From Desmonostoc geniculatum HA4340-LM1 (GTDB lineage Bacteria > Cyanobacteriota > Cyanobacteriia > Cyanobacteriales > Nostocaceae): a stretch of DNA of 64,000 nt. Both the position numbers and the translations under genes were made by a program. Below, one piece after another: positions 44,436-53,715 of the stretch (position 1 is the stretch's first letter; each line of letters begins with the position of its first letter). The stretch is taken from assembly GCA_019359545.1 (NCBI GenBank), contig JAHHHB010000018.1, positions 24,616 through 88,615 of the forward strand, given 5' to 3'. Under the pieces are notes generated by a model. It was not told where the DNA came from, ran no database searches, and saw nothing but the letters and a program-made list of their open reading frames with translations.

Positions 44436-45692
44436 TTACCGGCCTTGGTGAATTTCTCCTAAAAGGACTTCTTGGGGTGCGCCAGTGGCAGTAGGTAGGT
44501 TGCCGGGAATACCCAAATGTCGCCAGTAGGCTAAAACTGCAAAGGCGATCGCTTCTTTAAAATCTGCATTCAACCCGACTTCATCTGTAGTCAAGACTGG
44601 TGTTGCTGCTAATAATAACTGTAATCTTTGTTTCAAATAAAGATTACGACTACCGCCGCCGCACAACAGTACCCGGTGTGGCATTTCTGATAAAAAAGTG
44701 TGGTAACTATGAGCAATTGAAGCAGCTGTGAGTTCCGTGAGAGTTGCCAAGATGTCAGCAGGATTGAGTTGGTATGCTTGGGCATCTTTTAAACACTGTT
44801 CCAGGTATGTCACACCGAATAACTCTCGACCAGTGGATTTAGGGGGCGGCAAATGAAAATAGTCTTGCCTGAGCCATTGGTCTACCAATGGATAGCAAGG
44901 AGTACCACTCGCTGCCCAATTACCATTTTCATCGTAAGTTTTAGCACCAGCGCTCAAATGTTCTACCGCCAGATCCAACAGACTATTTCCTGGCCCAGTA
45001 TCCCAAGCGCGAATTTTTGACAGCCAGTCGCCATGCCGAGGTGGAATACAAGCAACATTACCAATACCACCAATGTTTTGAATACAACGTCCTTCCTGGG
45101 GATGGCTGAGTAAATAGGCATCCACTCTAGGAACAAGAGGCGCACCATGACCACCAATAGCAATATCAGCAGCGCGGAAATTACTTACAGTTGTAATGCC
45201 TGTCAGATGGGCAATTAATGCACCGCGCCCTAGTTGGAGACTGTAACCTAGTGGGGGGTGGGGAGTGGTGGAGATGGGGAGACGGGGGGGATGAGGGAGA
45301 AGTTTTTCCCCGTTCCCCATTCCCCATTCCCCATTCCCCATTTCCCATTTCCCAACTGGCCGATGATAAACTGTCTGACCGTGGGAGCCAATTAAATTAG
45401 CTGGCTGGTGACCATTTTGAATATGTTGGGCAGCTTGGGCAAAGGCAAAGGCGATCGCATCATCTATTTCTGCTAATTCTGCCATTGATATAGCAACGCC
45501 TGCACAAAGTGCCAATATTTTTTCTCTAAGTTCAACTGGATAGGGGTATGTTTCCCCGGCTAGCAACTCAATTTTGAGATCCAATTCTTGACCGGAAATT
45601 TCTAACAAGGCAGCATCTATGCCATCTACAGATGTGCCACTAATTAAACCAATAACACGAGTAGAGATAGCAGCTTTTTCATTCGGATGCAT
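44436..45692 (-). CDS. anmK: Anhydro-N-acetylmuramic acid kinase with in-frame repeat insertion
   Basis: A 418-residue kinase that phosphorylates and opens 1,6-anhydro-MurNAc during peptidoglycan recycling. Motifs: [18 protein letters not shown] (ATP loop), [44 protein letters not shown] and [11 protein letters not shown]. Between HRP (residue 112) and [13 protein letters not shown] (148) there are about 35 extra residues ([16 protein letters not shown], then Pro-rich). They are encoded by the low-complexity CCCCATTCCCCATTCCCC repeat otherwise found in spacers. The frame stays open, and the insertion sits in a loop, so activity may persist. mltA in this window makes the substrate. Confidence 0.9.
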   Translation of the reverse strand: MHPNEKAAISTRVIGLISGTSVDGIDAALLEISGQELDLKIELLAGETYPYPVELREKILALCAGVAISMAELAEIDDAIAFAFAQAAQHIQNGHQPANLIGSHGQTVYHRPVGKWEMGNGEWGMGNGEKLLPHPPRLPISTTPHPPLGYSLQLGRGALIAHLTGITTVSNFRAADIAIGGHGAPLVPRVDAYLLSHPQEGRCIQNIGGIGNVACIPPRHGDWLSKIRAWDTGPGNSLLDLAVEHLSAGAKTYDENGNWAASGTPCYPLVDQWLRQDYFHLPPPKSTGRELFGVTYLEQCLKDAQAYQLNPADILATLTELTAASIAHSYHTFLSEMPHRVLLCGGGSRNLYLKQRLQLLLAATPVLTTDEVGLNADFKEAIAFAVLAYWRHLGIPGNLPTATGAPQEVLLGEIHQGR

Positions 45693-45932
45693 TGAAAAAT
45701 ATTCTATTTTAGATTACGAACGGTAGTTTAACAGTTAACAGTTACCAGTGTTCATGCCACTGATAGCATCTCTAGGAGACAGTACAAAGCTGAAAATGTT
45801 CATCATAATATTCTAAAATTAACTTTTTATTTGCTGTTTATCTGCTAGTTAATATTTGTGGAAAAACCTCGGCTTCATGCGAAGAAGTCGATATGATAGA
45901 AAAGTAGATAAAACTTAAAAAATATTTATCGA

Positions 45933-47348
45933 ATGGTGATTCAATCATCTGGCTTGTCCAAGGTAAAAGATTCAGTCACAGAAAAAATCTTTTTGGGCAA
46001 TCAACCAAATGCCGAGTTAATTGCAATTCTTGCAGTATACTTTGTCCAAGGAATTTTAGGGCTATCGCGTCTAGCTGTAAGCTTTTTCCTCAAAGATGAA
46101 TTGCTATTAAGTCCAGTACAGGTATCGGCTCTATTGGGAATTACCTTCCTACCTTGGATGATTAAGCCAGTGTTTGGTTTTATCTCTGATGGCTTACCGA
46201 TATTTGGCTATCGCAGGCGTCCTTATTTGATTTTATCCGGGATACTTGGAACTGTTTCCTGGGTAAGTATGGCAACAATAGTTCATACTAGCTGGGCAGC
46301 TACGTTAGCGATCGCCCTGAGTTCTCTTTCTGTTGCTATGAGTGATGTGATAGTTGACTCATTGGTTGTGGAACGAGCCAGAGGCGAGTCGCAAGCGAAA
46401 GCAGGTTCACTACAATCTCTATGTTGGGGTACTTCTGCGATCGGAGGTTTGATCACAGCATACTTTAGCGGTCTGCTGCTACAATACTTTACTACCTACA
46501 CTGTCTTTTGGATTACCGCCTTATTTCCTCTCATTGTTTCAGGAGTAGCTTGGTTAATAGCTGAGTCCCCCATTCGCAAAGAAGCTAAAGACACTAATCA
46601 AACTAACTCCCTAACAATCAAACATCAACTGGGGCAACTACACCAAGCCCTGAGCCAAAAAACAATTTGGCTACCAACACTATTTATCTTCATCTGGCAA
46701 GCTACTCCAAGTGCTGACTCAGCCTTTTTCTACTTCACTACCAACGAACTACACTTTGAACCAGAATTTTTGGGACGGGTGCATTTGGTGACAAGTTTCG
46801 CTTCCTTAGCAGGTGTTTGGATTTTTCAACGTTTTCTCAAAAGCATTCCCTTTCGTGTGATTTTTAATTGGAGTGCCGTCCTTTCCTCAATTTTGGGAAT
46901 GACGATGATGTTATTAGTAACTCACACTAATCGATTATTGGGTATAGATGACCACTGGTTTAGTTTGGGTGATAGTCTTATTCTCTCCGTGATGGGGAAA
47001 ATTGCCTTTATGCAAGTGATGGTTCTAGCAGCAAGGCTTTGCCCTTCTGGAGTGGAAGCAACATTATTTGCCTTGATAATGTCGGTGTTCAATTTAGGAG
47101 GAAGCGTTTCCCATGCATTTGGGGCATTAATCACCTATTGGCTAGGAATTACAGCAACAAACTTTGACTTGCTTTGGCTGTTGGTGCTAATTACTAACCT
47201 CAGTACCCTGCTACCTCTACCATTTGTCAACTGGTTACCTGCTGCTGAAGAGAAAATTCAGGCATCAAAGGGTGAGCAACAACCCTTGTTGCCGGATTTG
47301 ATGTCTGATTTAGTAGTGAGAAAACCAGAGTCAGGAGTAGTTGAATAA
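45933..47348 (+). CDS. Folate/biopterin-type MFS transporter (BT1 family)
   Basis: A 471-residue membrane protein with about 12 hydrophobic helices. Signature segments of the BT1/FBT family: AVYFVQGILGLSRLAVSFFL, FLPWMIKPVFGFISDGLPIF, GYRRRPYLILSG and SVAMSDVIVDSLVVERARGE. Plant and cyanobacterial members transport folates or pterins across the plastid or plasma membrane; other members carry unknown substrates. The start ATG 45933 follows an AT-rich leader without clear Shine-Dalgarno. The length is normal. Single-gene transcription unit. Confidence 0.88.
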   Translation: MVIQSSGLSKVKDSVTEKIFLGNQPNAELIAILAVYFVQGILGLSRLAVSFFLKDELLLSPVQVSALLGITFLPWMIKPVFGFISDGLPIFGYRRRPYLILSGILGTVSWVSMATIVHTSWAATLAIALSSLSVAMSDVIVDSLVVERARGESQAKAGSLQSLCWGTSAIGGLITAYFSGLLLQYFTTYTVFWITALFPLIVSGVAWLIAESPIRKEAKDTNQTNSLTIKHQLGQLHQALSQKTIWLPTLFIFIWQATPSADSAFFYFTTNELHFEPEFLGRVHLVTSFASLAGVWIFQRFLKSIPFRVIFNWSAVLSSILGMTMMLLVTHTNRLLGIDDHWFSLGDSLILSVMGKIAFMQVMVLAARLCPSGVEATLFALIMSVFNLGGSVSHAFGALITYWLGITATNFDLLWLLVLITNLSTLLPLPFVNWLPAAEEKIQASKGEQQPLLPDLMSDLVVRKPESGVVE

Positions 47349-47477
47349 ATTTCAGCCATCCGCTTATATCCCCCGCATAAATGACGGGGGCTTTACGCAT
47401 CACAACTCGTAATGTAATCAGATTTGATTTTTGAATTTATAGGAATCATATTTGATTTATGAAAAATCTAAGTATTT

Positions 47478-47555
47478 GTAGGGTGTGTTAGGCGGAAGCC
47501 GTAACGCACCATTCTTAAGGCTTTGGTGCGTTACGGTGTCGCTAACGCACCCTAC
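47478..47555. mobile_element. 78-base hairpin element (GTAGGGTGYGTTA ends)
   Basis: GTAGGGTGTGTTAGGCGGAA at the left is mirrored by TCGCTAACGCACCCTAC at the right, and inner CGTAACGCACC pairs with GGTGCGTTACG. The whole unit is a long imperfect hairpin. This element type is common in cyanobacterial spacers. Confidence 0.65.
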
Positions 47556-48006
47556 GTATCTTTTCAAAAATAAAATACGTCAATTACCGCTACTTTCGTT
47601 ATATTTTACGTAATTTATGATAATTTTAGATCGTGCAGTAATGGATTTTTGATAAAAAATTTTTAGGTTTTTGTATAAGTAATTCTACTGTTTTATTTAG
47701 AAACGAAAAAGCGCTAGAGAGTTTTGCTCACTCAAGCGCTTCCCCGTATAACTTTGTACCAACTCACTAGTTTGATGCAACATTTGTAATCTGCAATACC
47801 CCCTTAGGAAGGAGGATTGCGGGGATAACTTGTGACAAACATGTGGTGAAATGGTATCACTCCTTGCACTAACTAAGAATATCTCTTCTGCGATTAAACC
47901 AAGGTTCTGGTGAGTGACAGTTTATCAACTGACACTAGTTAAAAATGACTCACTGTGAAGAGTAGCGAAAAATACTAATAAATAATGTAGCAAATTTATA
48001 AATATA

Positions 48007-48184
48007 TAGGACTTACGCACTGTACAAAAGAACTATTTTGTGTATCAACGTAAATACGTTGTTCCAGGCTTTTGGAGGTTGCTTTTGATTGCTGGCGATC
48101 GCCAAAATATGATTGAAAAACCTAGATAAAAGCTTTGAAAACTCTATCTGCCATTTTTGCTTTTATGTCAATGCGTAAGTCCTA
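48007..48184. mobile_element. MITE with TAGGACTTACGCA ends
   Basis: Perfect 13-base terminal inverted repeats TAGGACTTACGCA and TGCGTAAGTCCTA enclose about 150 non-coding bases. The size and structure fit a MITE; the mobilising transposase is not in the window. Confidence 0.7.
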
Positions 48185-48351
48185 TTGCCGATCGCTTCAG
48201 GTCGAGTGGAAATAAAATACCTCAACTTCTGCGGCAAATGTACTGTAAACGATCAGTAGGGAACTCGATCGAGGATGAGGATTGGGGACTGGGGACTAGA
48301 GACTCGAAAATAATTCTTTTACAGCAGTTTTCATATAGAACCACATCTGTC

Positions 48352-48575
48352 GTAGGGGCACAGCAATGCTCATTGGTGTCAACTTAACCTGAAACCCTTG
48401 TCAAGACGTGATATTCAGTTTTATCACCACTCTTCGCGTCACCCCACCCCGGTTTTATCTAAAGCCAAAACCGCCCCTCCCCTTGCTAAGGGGAGGGGTT
48501 GGGGGTGGGGTATAATGTCTGCGGGACAACGGTTTGAGCTTAAGTTGACACAACTGAGCAATGCTGTGCCCCTAC
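48352..48575. mobile_element. Composite nested element
   Basis: Outer 21-base ends GTAGGGGCACAGCAATGCTCA and their complement (one mismatch) enclose an inner element with ends TTGGTGTCAACTTAA and TTAAGTTGACACAA (about 48373-48553). The centre is a further GC-rich hairpin (CCCCTCCCCTTGCTAAGGGG). The same composite occurs at 63649-63873, with different central sequence. Confidence 0.65.
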
Positions 48576-48902
48576 CGTGTGGTCTATTTACCTGAAAATA
48601 GCCGTAACTGCTAATATTCAGCACCCAGTACCCAATCCCCACTGAATCGACGTTCTAAGTATATGGTAAGATTAATCTCCTGGAACAGAGGTATTATCTA
48701 AGTTGAAGTCTCATGTAAATAAATTGCAAAGGTCAAGCTGACCGTTGATTAACTCCCGCGATACTTTGACTATAAACTTGAAAAATACACAATAAGACTG
48801 GTGACAAACTGAGTGTGATTTGTAGAGAAATATCTAGAATTTGCTACCAGACTCAACCAAGTTCCGACAATTTTGACTTTTATTTGATTTTAGGATAGAC
48901 AC

Positions 48903-50054
48903 ATGAACGATAAGCTGATGCTGATGATTCCTGGTCCAACCCCAGTTCCAGAAGCTGCCTTACTGGCATTAGCCAAGCATCCGATTGGACACCGGACTAG
49001 TGAATTTAGCAACATCTTGACAGAGGTGACGGAAAACCTCAAGTGGCTGCACCAAACTCAAAGTGATGTGCTGATGCTGAATGTCAGTGGTACGGGTGCT
49101 GTAGAAGCTGGCATAATTAATTTTCTTTCTCTAGGCGATCGCATTCTAGTTGGTTCTAACGGCAAATTTGGCGAACGTTGGGTAGAAGTCGGTCAAGCCT
49201 ACGGTTTGAATGTAGAAGAAGTTAAGGTTGAATGGGGAAAACCTTTAGATCCAGAATTATTTGCCCAAAAACTCCAAGCAGATACCCAAAAGGAAATCAA
49301 GGCTGTCATCATCACCCACAGCGAAACCTCGACAGGTGTGCTAAATGACCTACAAACCATCAACCGCCACGTCAAAGAACACGGTGAAGCCTTAATTATC
49401 GTTGATGCTGTGACTAGCTTGGGTGCGTTCAATTTACCCGTAGATGCTTGGGGCTTGGATGTAGTCGCCTCTGGTTCCCAGAAAGGTTATATGATCCCAC
49501 CAGGATTGGGTTTTGTCTCTGTTAGCCCCAAAGCTTGGGAAGCTTATAAAACCGCAAAATTACCGAAATATTACCTTGATTTAGGCAAATATCGCAAATC
49601 CGCAGCCAAAAATACAACCCCATTTACTCCTCCTGTGAACATGATCGTAGCGCTGCACACCACGTTACGAATCATGAAAGAAGAGGGCTTAGAGTCAATA
49701 TTTACTAGACACGAACGGCTGAAAAATGCTACCCGCGCCGCCATCAAAGGATTGAACTTACCGTTGTTTGCAGCGGATAGTGACGCTAGTCCCGCAATTA
49801 CATCTGTAGCGCCACAGGGAATTGAAGCAGATAAGATTCGATCGTTGATGAAAAAGCGCTTTGATATTGCTTTAGCAGGCGGTCAAGACCATCTGAGCAA
49901 TAAAATTTTCCGCATTGGTCACTTGGGTTTTGTGAGCGATCGCGATATCCTCAGCTGCATAGCATCCTTAGAAGTTACCTTAAGAGAACTTGGCTATGAA
50001 GACTTCGCCCCTGGTGGTGGTGTTGCAGCAGCAGCTAAAGTGTTTACAGAATAG
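48903..50054 (+). CDS. Class V aminotransferase (alanine/serine-glyoxylate type)
   Basis: A 383-residue PLP enzyme. It opens MLMIPGPTPVPEAALLALAK; GTGAVEAGIINFLSLGDRIL forms the cofactor site, IIVDAVTSLGAFNLPVDAWG carries the PLP-binding Asp, and SGSQKGYMIPPGLGF contains the Schiff-base lysine. Cyanobacterial members are often annotated as soluble hydrogenase 42 kDa subunit. Alanine-glyoxylate or serine-glyoxylate transamination, linked to photorespiration, is the more plausible role. Length and motifs are complete. The start ATG 48903 is preceded by AGGATAGACAC. A strong hairpin terminator follows. Confidence 0.9.
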   Translation: MNDKLMLMIPGPTPVPEAALLALAKHPIGHRTSEFSNILTEVTENLKWLHQTQSDVLMLNVSGTGAVEAGIINFLSLGDRILVGSNGKFGERWVEVGQAYGLNVEEVKVEWGKPLDPELFAQKLQADTQKEIKAVIITHSETSTGVLNDLQTINRHVKEHGEALIIVDAVTSLGAFNLPVDAWGLDVVASGSQKGYMIPPGLGFVSVSPKAWEAYKTAKLPKYYLDLGKYRKSAAKNTTPFTPPVNMIVALHTTLRIMKEEGLESIFTRHERLKNATRAAIKGLNLPLFAADSDASPAITSVAPQGIEADKIRSLMKKRFDIALAGGQDHLSNKIFRIGHLGFVSDRDILSCIASLEVTLRELGYEDFAPGGGVAAAAKVFTE

Positions 50055-50138
50055 TCATTGGTTATTAGTCATTAGTTATTAGTCATTGGTCATTGGTTAT
50101 TGTTAACTAATAAAGGACAAATGACGAAGGACAAAGGA

Positions 50139-50184
50139 CAAATCAAAAGAGCGAGTTGATGATTCTACTCGCTCTTTTGATTTG
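50139..50184 (+). terminator. Terminator after the aminotransferase gene
   Basis: CAAATCAAAAGAGCGAGT pairs perfectly with ACTCGCTCTTTTGATTTG around a 10-base loop: an 18-bp stem. It is preceded by GTCATTG-type heptamer repeats (50054-50100). Confidence 0.8.
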
Positions 50185-50378
50185 TATGTAAATGAGTAAA
50201 AACCGCTAGAGACAATTTTCCCATATATCAACCTTTGGATAAGTTAGAGTGGATATGATATGCCTCAATTCTTCTGAATGAGCTACTCATAAACTACCCT
50301 CACTTTAATTTACATCCAGTTAATAACCAACAAGCTAGCACGATCGCCTTTCCTCCTTTTGAATTTTAAATTCCCTAA

Positions 50379-50570
50379 TTATGCCGTCTCTAGCCAATCA
50401 TAAATTTGCTCTAGCTGCTCCAGAGTAATCAAGCCATACTGCCAAAGAATCATTGGCAAAGGACCTGGGTCTTGCTCCCGATGACGAAGCGCCACTGCTA
50501 GTGAAGCTGTGGAAATTGCCAAATCTTCTTGCAAAAAATGAATCAGTCTAGAATATTTTGATGGTGACAT
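50379..50570 (-). CDS. DUF2949 family protein
   Basis: A 63-residue protein, MSPSKYSRLIHFLQEDLAIS, with the conserved PLPMILWQYGLITLEQLEQI end typical of DUF2949, a small cyanobacterial family of unknown function. The ATG at 50570 is chosen because AAGGAGGTGAGATACAA lies directly before it; an in-frame codon at 50606 lacks this. The helical content suggests a protein-binding adaptor, but no role is known. Confidence 0.85.
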   Translation of the reverse strand: MSPSKYSRLIHFLQEDLAISTASLAVALRHREQDPGPLPMILWQYGLITLEQLEQIYDWLETA

Positions 50571-51086
50571 TTGTATCTCACCTCCTTGTGCAGAGTGTAT
50601 TGTCATATATCAGTTCACCATTACTTGCTAGCTAGTAGCCAATATTTCATGTGTCACTGTACCGTTATCAACCATAGACCTAGACCCAGTTTTCTTGGTC
50701 TACCTAAAAACAGGCTTCTCATAGAGAGTCTAGGAAATAAAAATTTTTCTACGAATCATCTGTTCGAATTTCAAGCAGTATTATTACCTATTTAAATTGA
50801 CTCCATCTTGTTTACTTCTGTGCTTTAGTTTATTACACATGTAGTAACAAAGATTCCATAGCCTATACTCACCTATGGGCGACTATTTACACTTACGCCT
50901 AAGGGAATATTTTTGCGACCAAACCTTAAAACTGCGATTTCAGCTTGAAGACCGTAGGACTTTACATTATTACCACAGTTTTTAAATAGTAGCCTCACAA
51001 CTGACTGTTTTACCACATAAAGTGACATTTTTTACAAAAAAAACATAGATTTTGATAACTTTAGCTGTAAAGAAAGCACTAGAGCC
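50571..51086. other. Spacer without supported gene
   Basis: About 515 AT-rich bases between two minus-strand genes. It contains the promoter of the DUF2949 gene. No repeats of note and no plausible small gene found. Confidence 0.35.
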
Positions 51087-51593
51087 TCAAAACTCAATTT
51101 TGAGAGTATCGCCGACTTTTAAATTTAACTCGGCAGCTCGTCCAGACCGAAGTTCAATCACTTTGTCAATTAGTGTACTCGGGCCATAAGTAGGACAAGG
51201 CTCATTAGCACAAGGGGGTGCAGCTACTTGAATATATTTAACTACACCATTCTGTAGAAATACCATATCTAAGGCCACAGGTACATTCTTCATCCAGAAA
51301 CTGACTGGTTGTGCTGAAGGGAATGGAAATAGCATTCCTCGGTCATCTGGCAAAGCTGGTCGATACATCAAACCCATTGCTTGCTGTTGTGGCGTCTTTG
51401 CCACTTCTAGCTGAATCGTTGTGCCATTGGGAACAATGGCTTTAGCAGAAATTGGTAGTTTTTGACCTAAATTTTCTGGTGCTGGAGTTTCAGAAGCAGA
51501 TGTGGAGGACGAAGGTATAGCTGTTGTTGGCATAGAACAACCCATCAGCAAAATACCGAGCAGTATCGAGAGCAAGCTTAGCCAACGAGTCAT
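51087..51593 (-). CDS. DUF192 lipoprotein
   Basis: A 168-residue protein with a lipoprotein signal: hydrophobic LLSILLGILLMGC with Cys19 as lipidation site. A Ser/Thr/Pro linker follows, then the DUF192 domain (about 50-168): VAKTPQQQAMGLMYRP, FPFPSAQPVSFWMKNVPVAL and LDMVFLQNG. The domain occurs in bacteria and archaea, sometimes exported; its biochemical role is not established. The insertion CANEPCPTYG contributes two cysteines that may form a disulfide. Length is normal for exported members. Confidence 0.88.
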   Translation of the reverse strand: MTRWLSLLSILLGILLMGCSMPTTAIPSSSTSASETPAPENLGQKLPISAKAIVPNGTTIQLEVAKTPQQQAMGLMYRPALPDDRGMLFPFPSAQPVSFWMKNVPVALDMVFLQNGVVKYIQVAAPPCANEPCPTYGPSTLIDKVIELRSGRAAELNLKVGDTLKIEF

Positions 51594-51729
51594 ATAGTTT
51601 TTTGATTCTGTAATTTAGATTTCAATTTTACAGAATTTACACGATTTTGGATTTAAATAGACTATATTCTAGAGGCTTTTGATGAAACGTCCCTACAGAC
51701 TCATGAATTAGCACCAATAAAAGTAAGTA

Positions 51730-52416
51730 CTAGGATTCTCTCAAAACGTATCCGACGCCCCGCACTGTTTGTATGAGGCGCTTTTGACCTTCATCTTCGA
51801 TTTTCAGACGCAAGTAGCGAATGTATACTTCAATGACATTTGATTCACCCAGAAAGTCGTAACCCCAAACATTTTCTAGAATTTGTTCGCGGGTTAACAC
51901 TTCACGGGGATGTTCCATTAAGAATTTTAATAGCTCAAATTCCTTCATCGTCAAGTCAATTGCCCGTCCGTTGTGTATTGCACGGCGAGTTGCTATGTCT
52001 AAAATTAGATCCCCAAAGCGTAATTGCTCCGTGGTATCCACATCGGGTTTTAAGTACAGGCGAATTAACTTCAAAAAGTCTTCTGAGCGGTAAGGTTTGA
52101 GGATGTAATCATCAGCTCCAGCTTCTAGACAAGCTACGCGATCGTCAACTGTATCCCTTGCCATTAAAATCAATACAGGCGATCGCATACCAGTGCTTCT
52201 GAGATTTTTGCACAATGAGAGTCCTGATTCTCCTGCTAGCATCCGGTCTAAAACAATTAAAGCAGGCTGGCGATCGCGGCAGTGCTGCAACCCACTATTC
52301 GCATCATGAGCCAAAATTGATTCATAGCCGGCTTCTTGCAAATCGCAAGCAAGCTGATTTGCTAAGTTATCATCGGTTTCAATCACCAAAACACAGGGAT
52401 TTTGAGCAACTGTCAT
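51730..52416 (-). CDS. nblR: OmpR-family response regulator, NblR-like
   Basis: A 228-residue regulator. The receiver domain (about 7-120) has the acidic pair in VLVIETDDNLANQL, phospho-acceptor candidate Asp in IVLDRMLAGESG and the Lys in YILKPY. The winged-helix DNA-binding domain (about 130-226) has LTMKEFELLKFLMEHP and VIEVYIRYLRLKIE. The N-terminal VLVIETDD..LANQL pattern and overall sequence fit my memory of cyanobacterial NblR, which promotes nblA expression and survival in starvation and high light. OmpR-type paralogues such as RpaA/RpaB start differently. The symbol is a recollection, not a search result. It lies downstream of NAD kinase on the same strand. Confidence 0.65.
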   Translation of the reverse strand: MTVAQNPCVLVIETDDNLANQLACDLQEAGYESILAHDANSGLQHCRDRQPALIVLDRMLAGESGLSLCKNLRSTGMRSPVLILMARDTVDDRVACLEAGADDYILKPYRSEDFLKLIRLYLKPDVDTTEQLRFGDLILDIATRRAIHNGRAIDLTMKEFELLKFLMEHPREVLTREQILENVWGYDFLGESNVIEVYIRYLRLKIEDEGQKRLIQTVRGVGYVLRES

Positions 52417-52429
52417 AAGAATTTAAGAT

Positions 52430-52625
52430 ATGGGCATGGGGCATGGGGCATGGGGCATAAGGCATGGGAGATGAGGGAGATGGGGGAGATGAGGAGCAGG
52501 GGAGCAAGGGAGCAAGGGAGCAGTAAGTTTTTCCCCTCTGCCCCTCTGCCCCTCTGCCCCTCTGCCCCTCCGCACCTCTGCCTCTTGTGCCCAATGCCCC
52601 ATGCCCAATGCCCAATACCCAACGC
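52430..52625. repeat. Large polypurine/polypyrimidine inverted repeat
   Basis: GGGCATG repeats and GGAGATGAGG/GGAGCAAGG repeats (52432-52522) face CCCCTCTG repeats (52533-52568) and GCCCAATGCCC repeats (52586-52620). Together they can fold into a long hairpin between nblR and nadK. No gene: all open frames here are repeat artefacts. Confidence 0.7.
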
Positions 52626-52632
52626 TCCATGA

Positions 52633-53574
52633 TTATGGTAATTCTACAGAAGTTGGTTTGGCGATATGTGGCAAGCCCCAACCTAATTTTTCTCGCAAAA
52701 TTCGGAAAAACTCTGGCGGTTGCAGGCGAATAAATCGGACACTATATTGTGATCGCTCTATATATACTCGATCCTCTGGTAGTACGTAACACCCCCCATT
52801 CCCGTCCACCACCATCACCAGCCGAGGGATATTGACTGGGTAGATGTTGACCGATTCTGTGTCTGGAAACACCAATGCTCTAGAAGCTAGGGAATGTGGG
52901 CAAATGGGCACTAGCTGTAGAGCAGGGACCCCAGGAGTCACTACCGGGCCGCCAGCACTTAATGAATAAGCTGTAGAACCAGTCGGTGTAGAAACAATCA
53001 CACCATCGGCTGCAATATCTACTGGTGCATGACGCCCTATGGCAATTTCAAAATGGCACATAGAGGTCAAAGGTTCCCGATGCAGCACCATTTCATTTAA
53101 GCAGAGAGCTTCCCACAGTACTGAATCCCCGCGAAACACTTTGACGGTGAGCATGGCTCGTTCTTCAATTTCATACTCACCCGCCATCGCCTGCTCTACT
53201 GCTTGGGGCAATTGATTGAGGAAAGTTTCTGTCAAAAATCCCATATGGCCGGTATTCACTGTTAACAGTGGGATACCACAGGGTGCTACCTGACGAGATG
53301 CTGCTAAAACAGTGCCATCTCCTCCTAACACCACTGCAAATTTCATATCTGAGTCAAAACCAGGGGGGGTTAGACCGTCTAAGGGGGTGTGGCACACAGG
53401 ACTCTCAGGGTTAGAGTAGCCCAATATGCCACCGATACTCGATGTGACACAAACATCCCAACCGGCAGCGGTTAGCTTGTCTTTTAACTCGATAGCGACA
53501 CGACCCGCTATCGGTTTTACGTCATTGTAGATAATGCCTGCTTTCGGCACACTCAAATATCCAAGTTTAGGCAA
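52633..53574 (-). CDS. nadK: NAD(+) kinase
   Basis: A 313-residue ATP-dependent NAD kinase making NADP. Motifs: [20 protein letters not shown] (GGDG), [23 protein letters not shown] (NE), and [20 protein letters not shown] (substrate loop). Length and order are standard for the cyanobacterial two-kinase set; another NAD kinase gene is expected elsewhere in the genome. The C-terminal coding runs to the edge of the repeat at 52625. It is on the same strand as the NblR-like gene, separated by the repeat hairpin. Confidence 0.93.
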   Translation of the reverse strand: MPKLGYLSVPKAGIIYNDVKPIAGRVAIELKDKLTAAGWDVCVTSSIGGILGYSNPESPVCHTPLDGLTPPGFDSDMKFAVVLGGDGTVLAASRQVAPCGIPLLTVNTGHMGFLTETFLNQLPQAVEQAMAGEYEIEERAMLTVKVFRGDSVLWEALCLNEMVLHREPLTSMCHFEIAIGRHAPVDIAADGVIVSTPTGSTAYSLSAGGPVVTPGVPALQLVPICPHSLASRALVFPDTESVNIYPVNIPRLVMVVDGNGGCYVLPEDRVYIERSQYSVRFIRLQPPEFFRILREKLGWGLPHIAKPTSVELP

Positions 53575-53715
53575 TGCTCTGTATTATGTAATCGTTACAC
53601 ATTTTTGACCATGTAGTCATTAATTTAGCTAAATCCGGCAGAAGGTTGGGCTGTACCGCAAGTGTTCAGCACTAGTTAGTTCACAGTCAAATGCCTGGAT
53701 TCAGCAGTCTAATGA

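Larger units (their letters stand above)
47349..48902. other. Long spacer populated by small elements
   Basis: About 1.55 kb without a supported gene. It holds three inverted-repeat elements (47478-47555, 48007-48184, 48352-48575) and an AAGCGCT/AGCGCTT hairpin near 47709-47742. The rightmost 200 bases should contain the aminotransferase promoter. Confidence 0.5.

Noticed and set aside
52402..52681. Overlapping small ORFs on both strands
   Set aside because: They are translations of the GGGCATG/CCCCTCTG repeat block, low in complexity, with no start signals.
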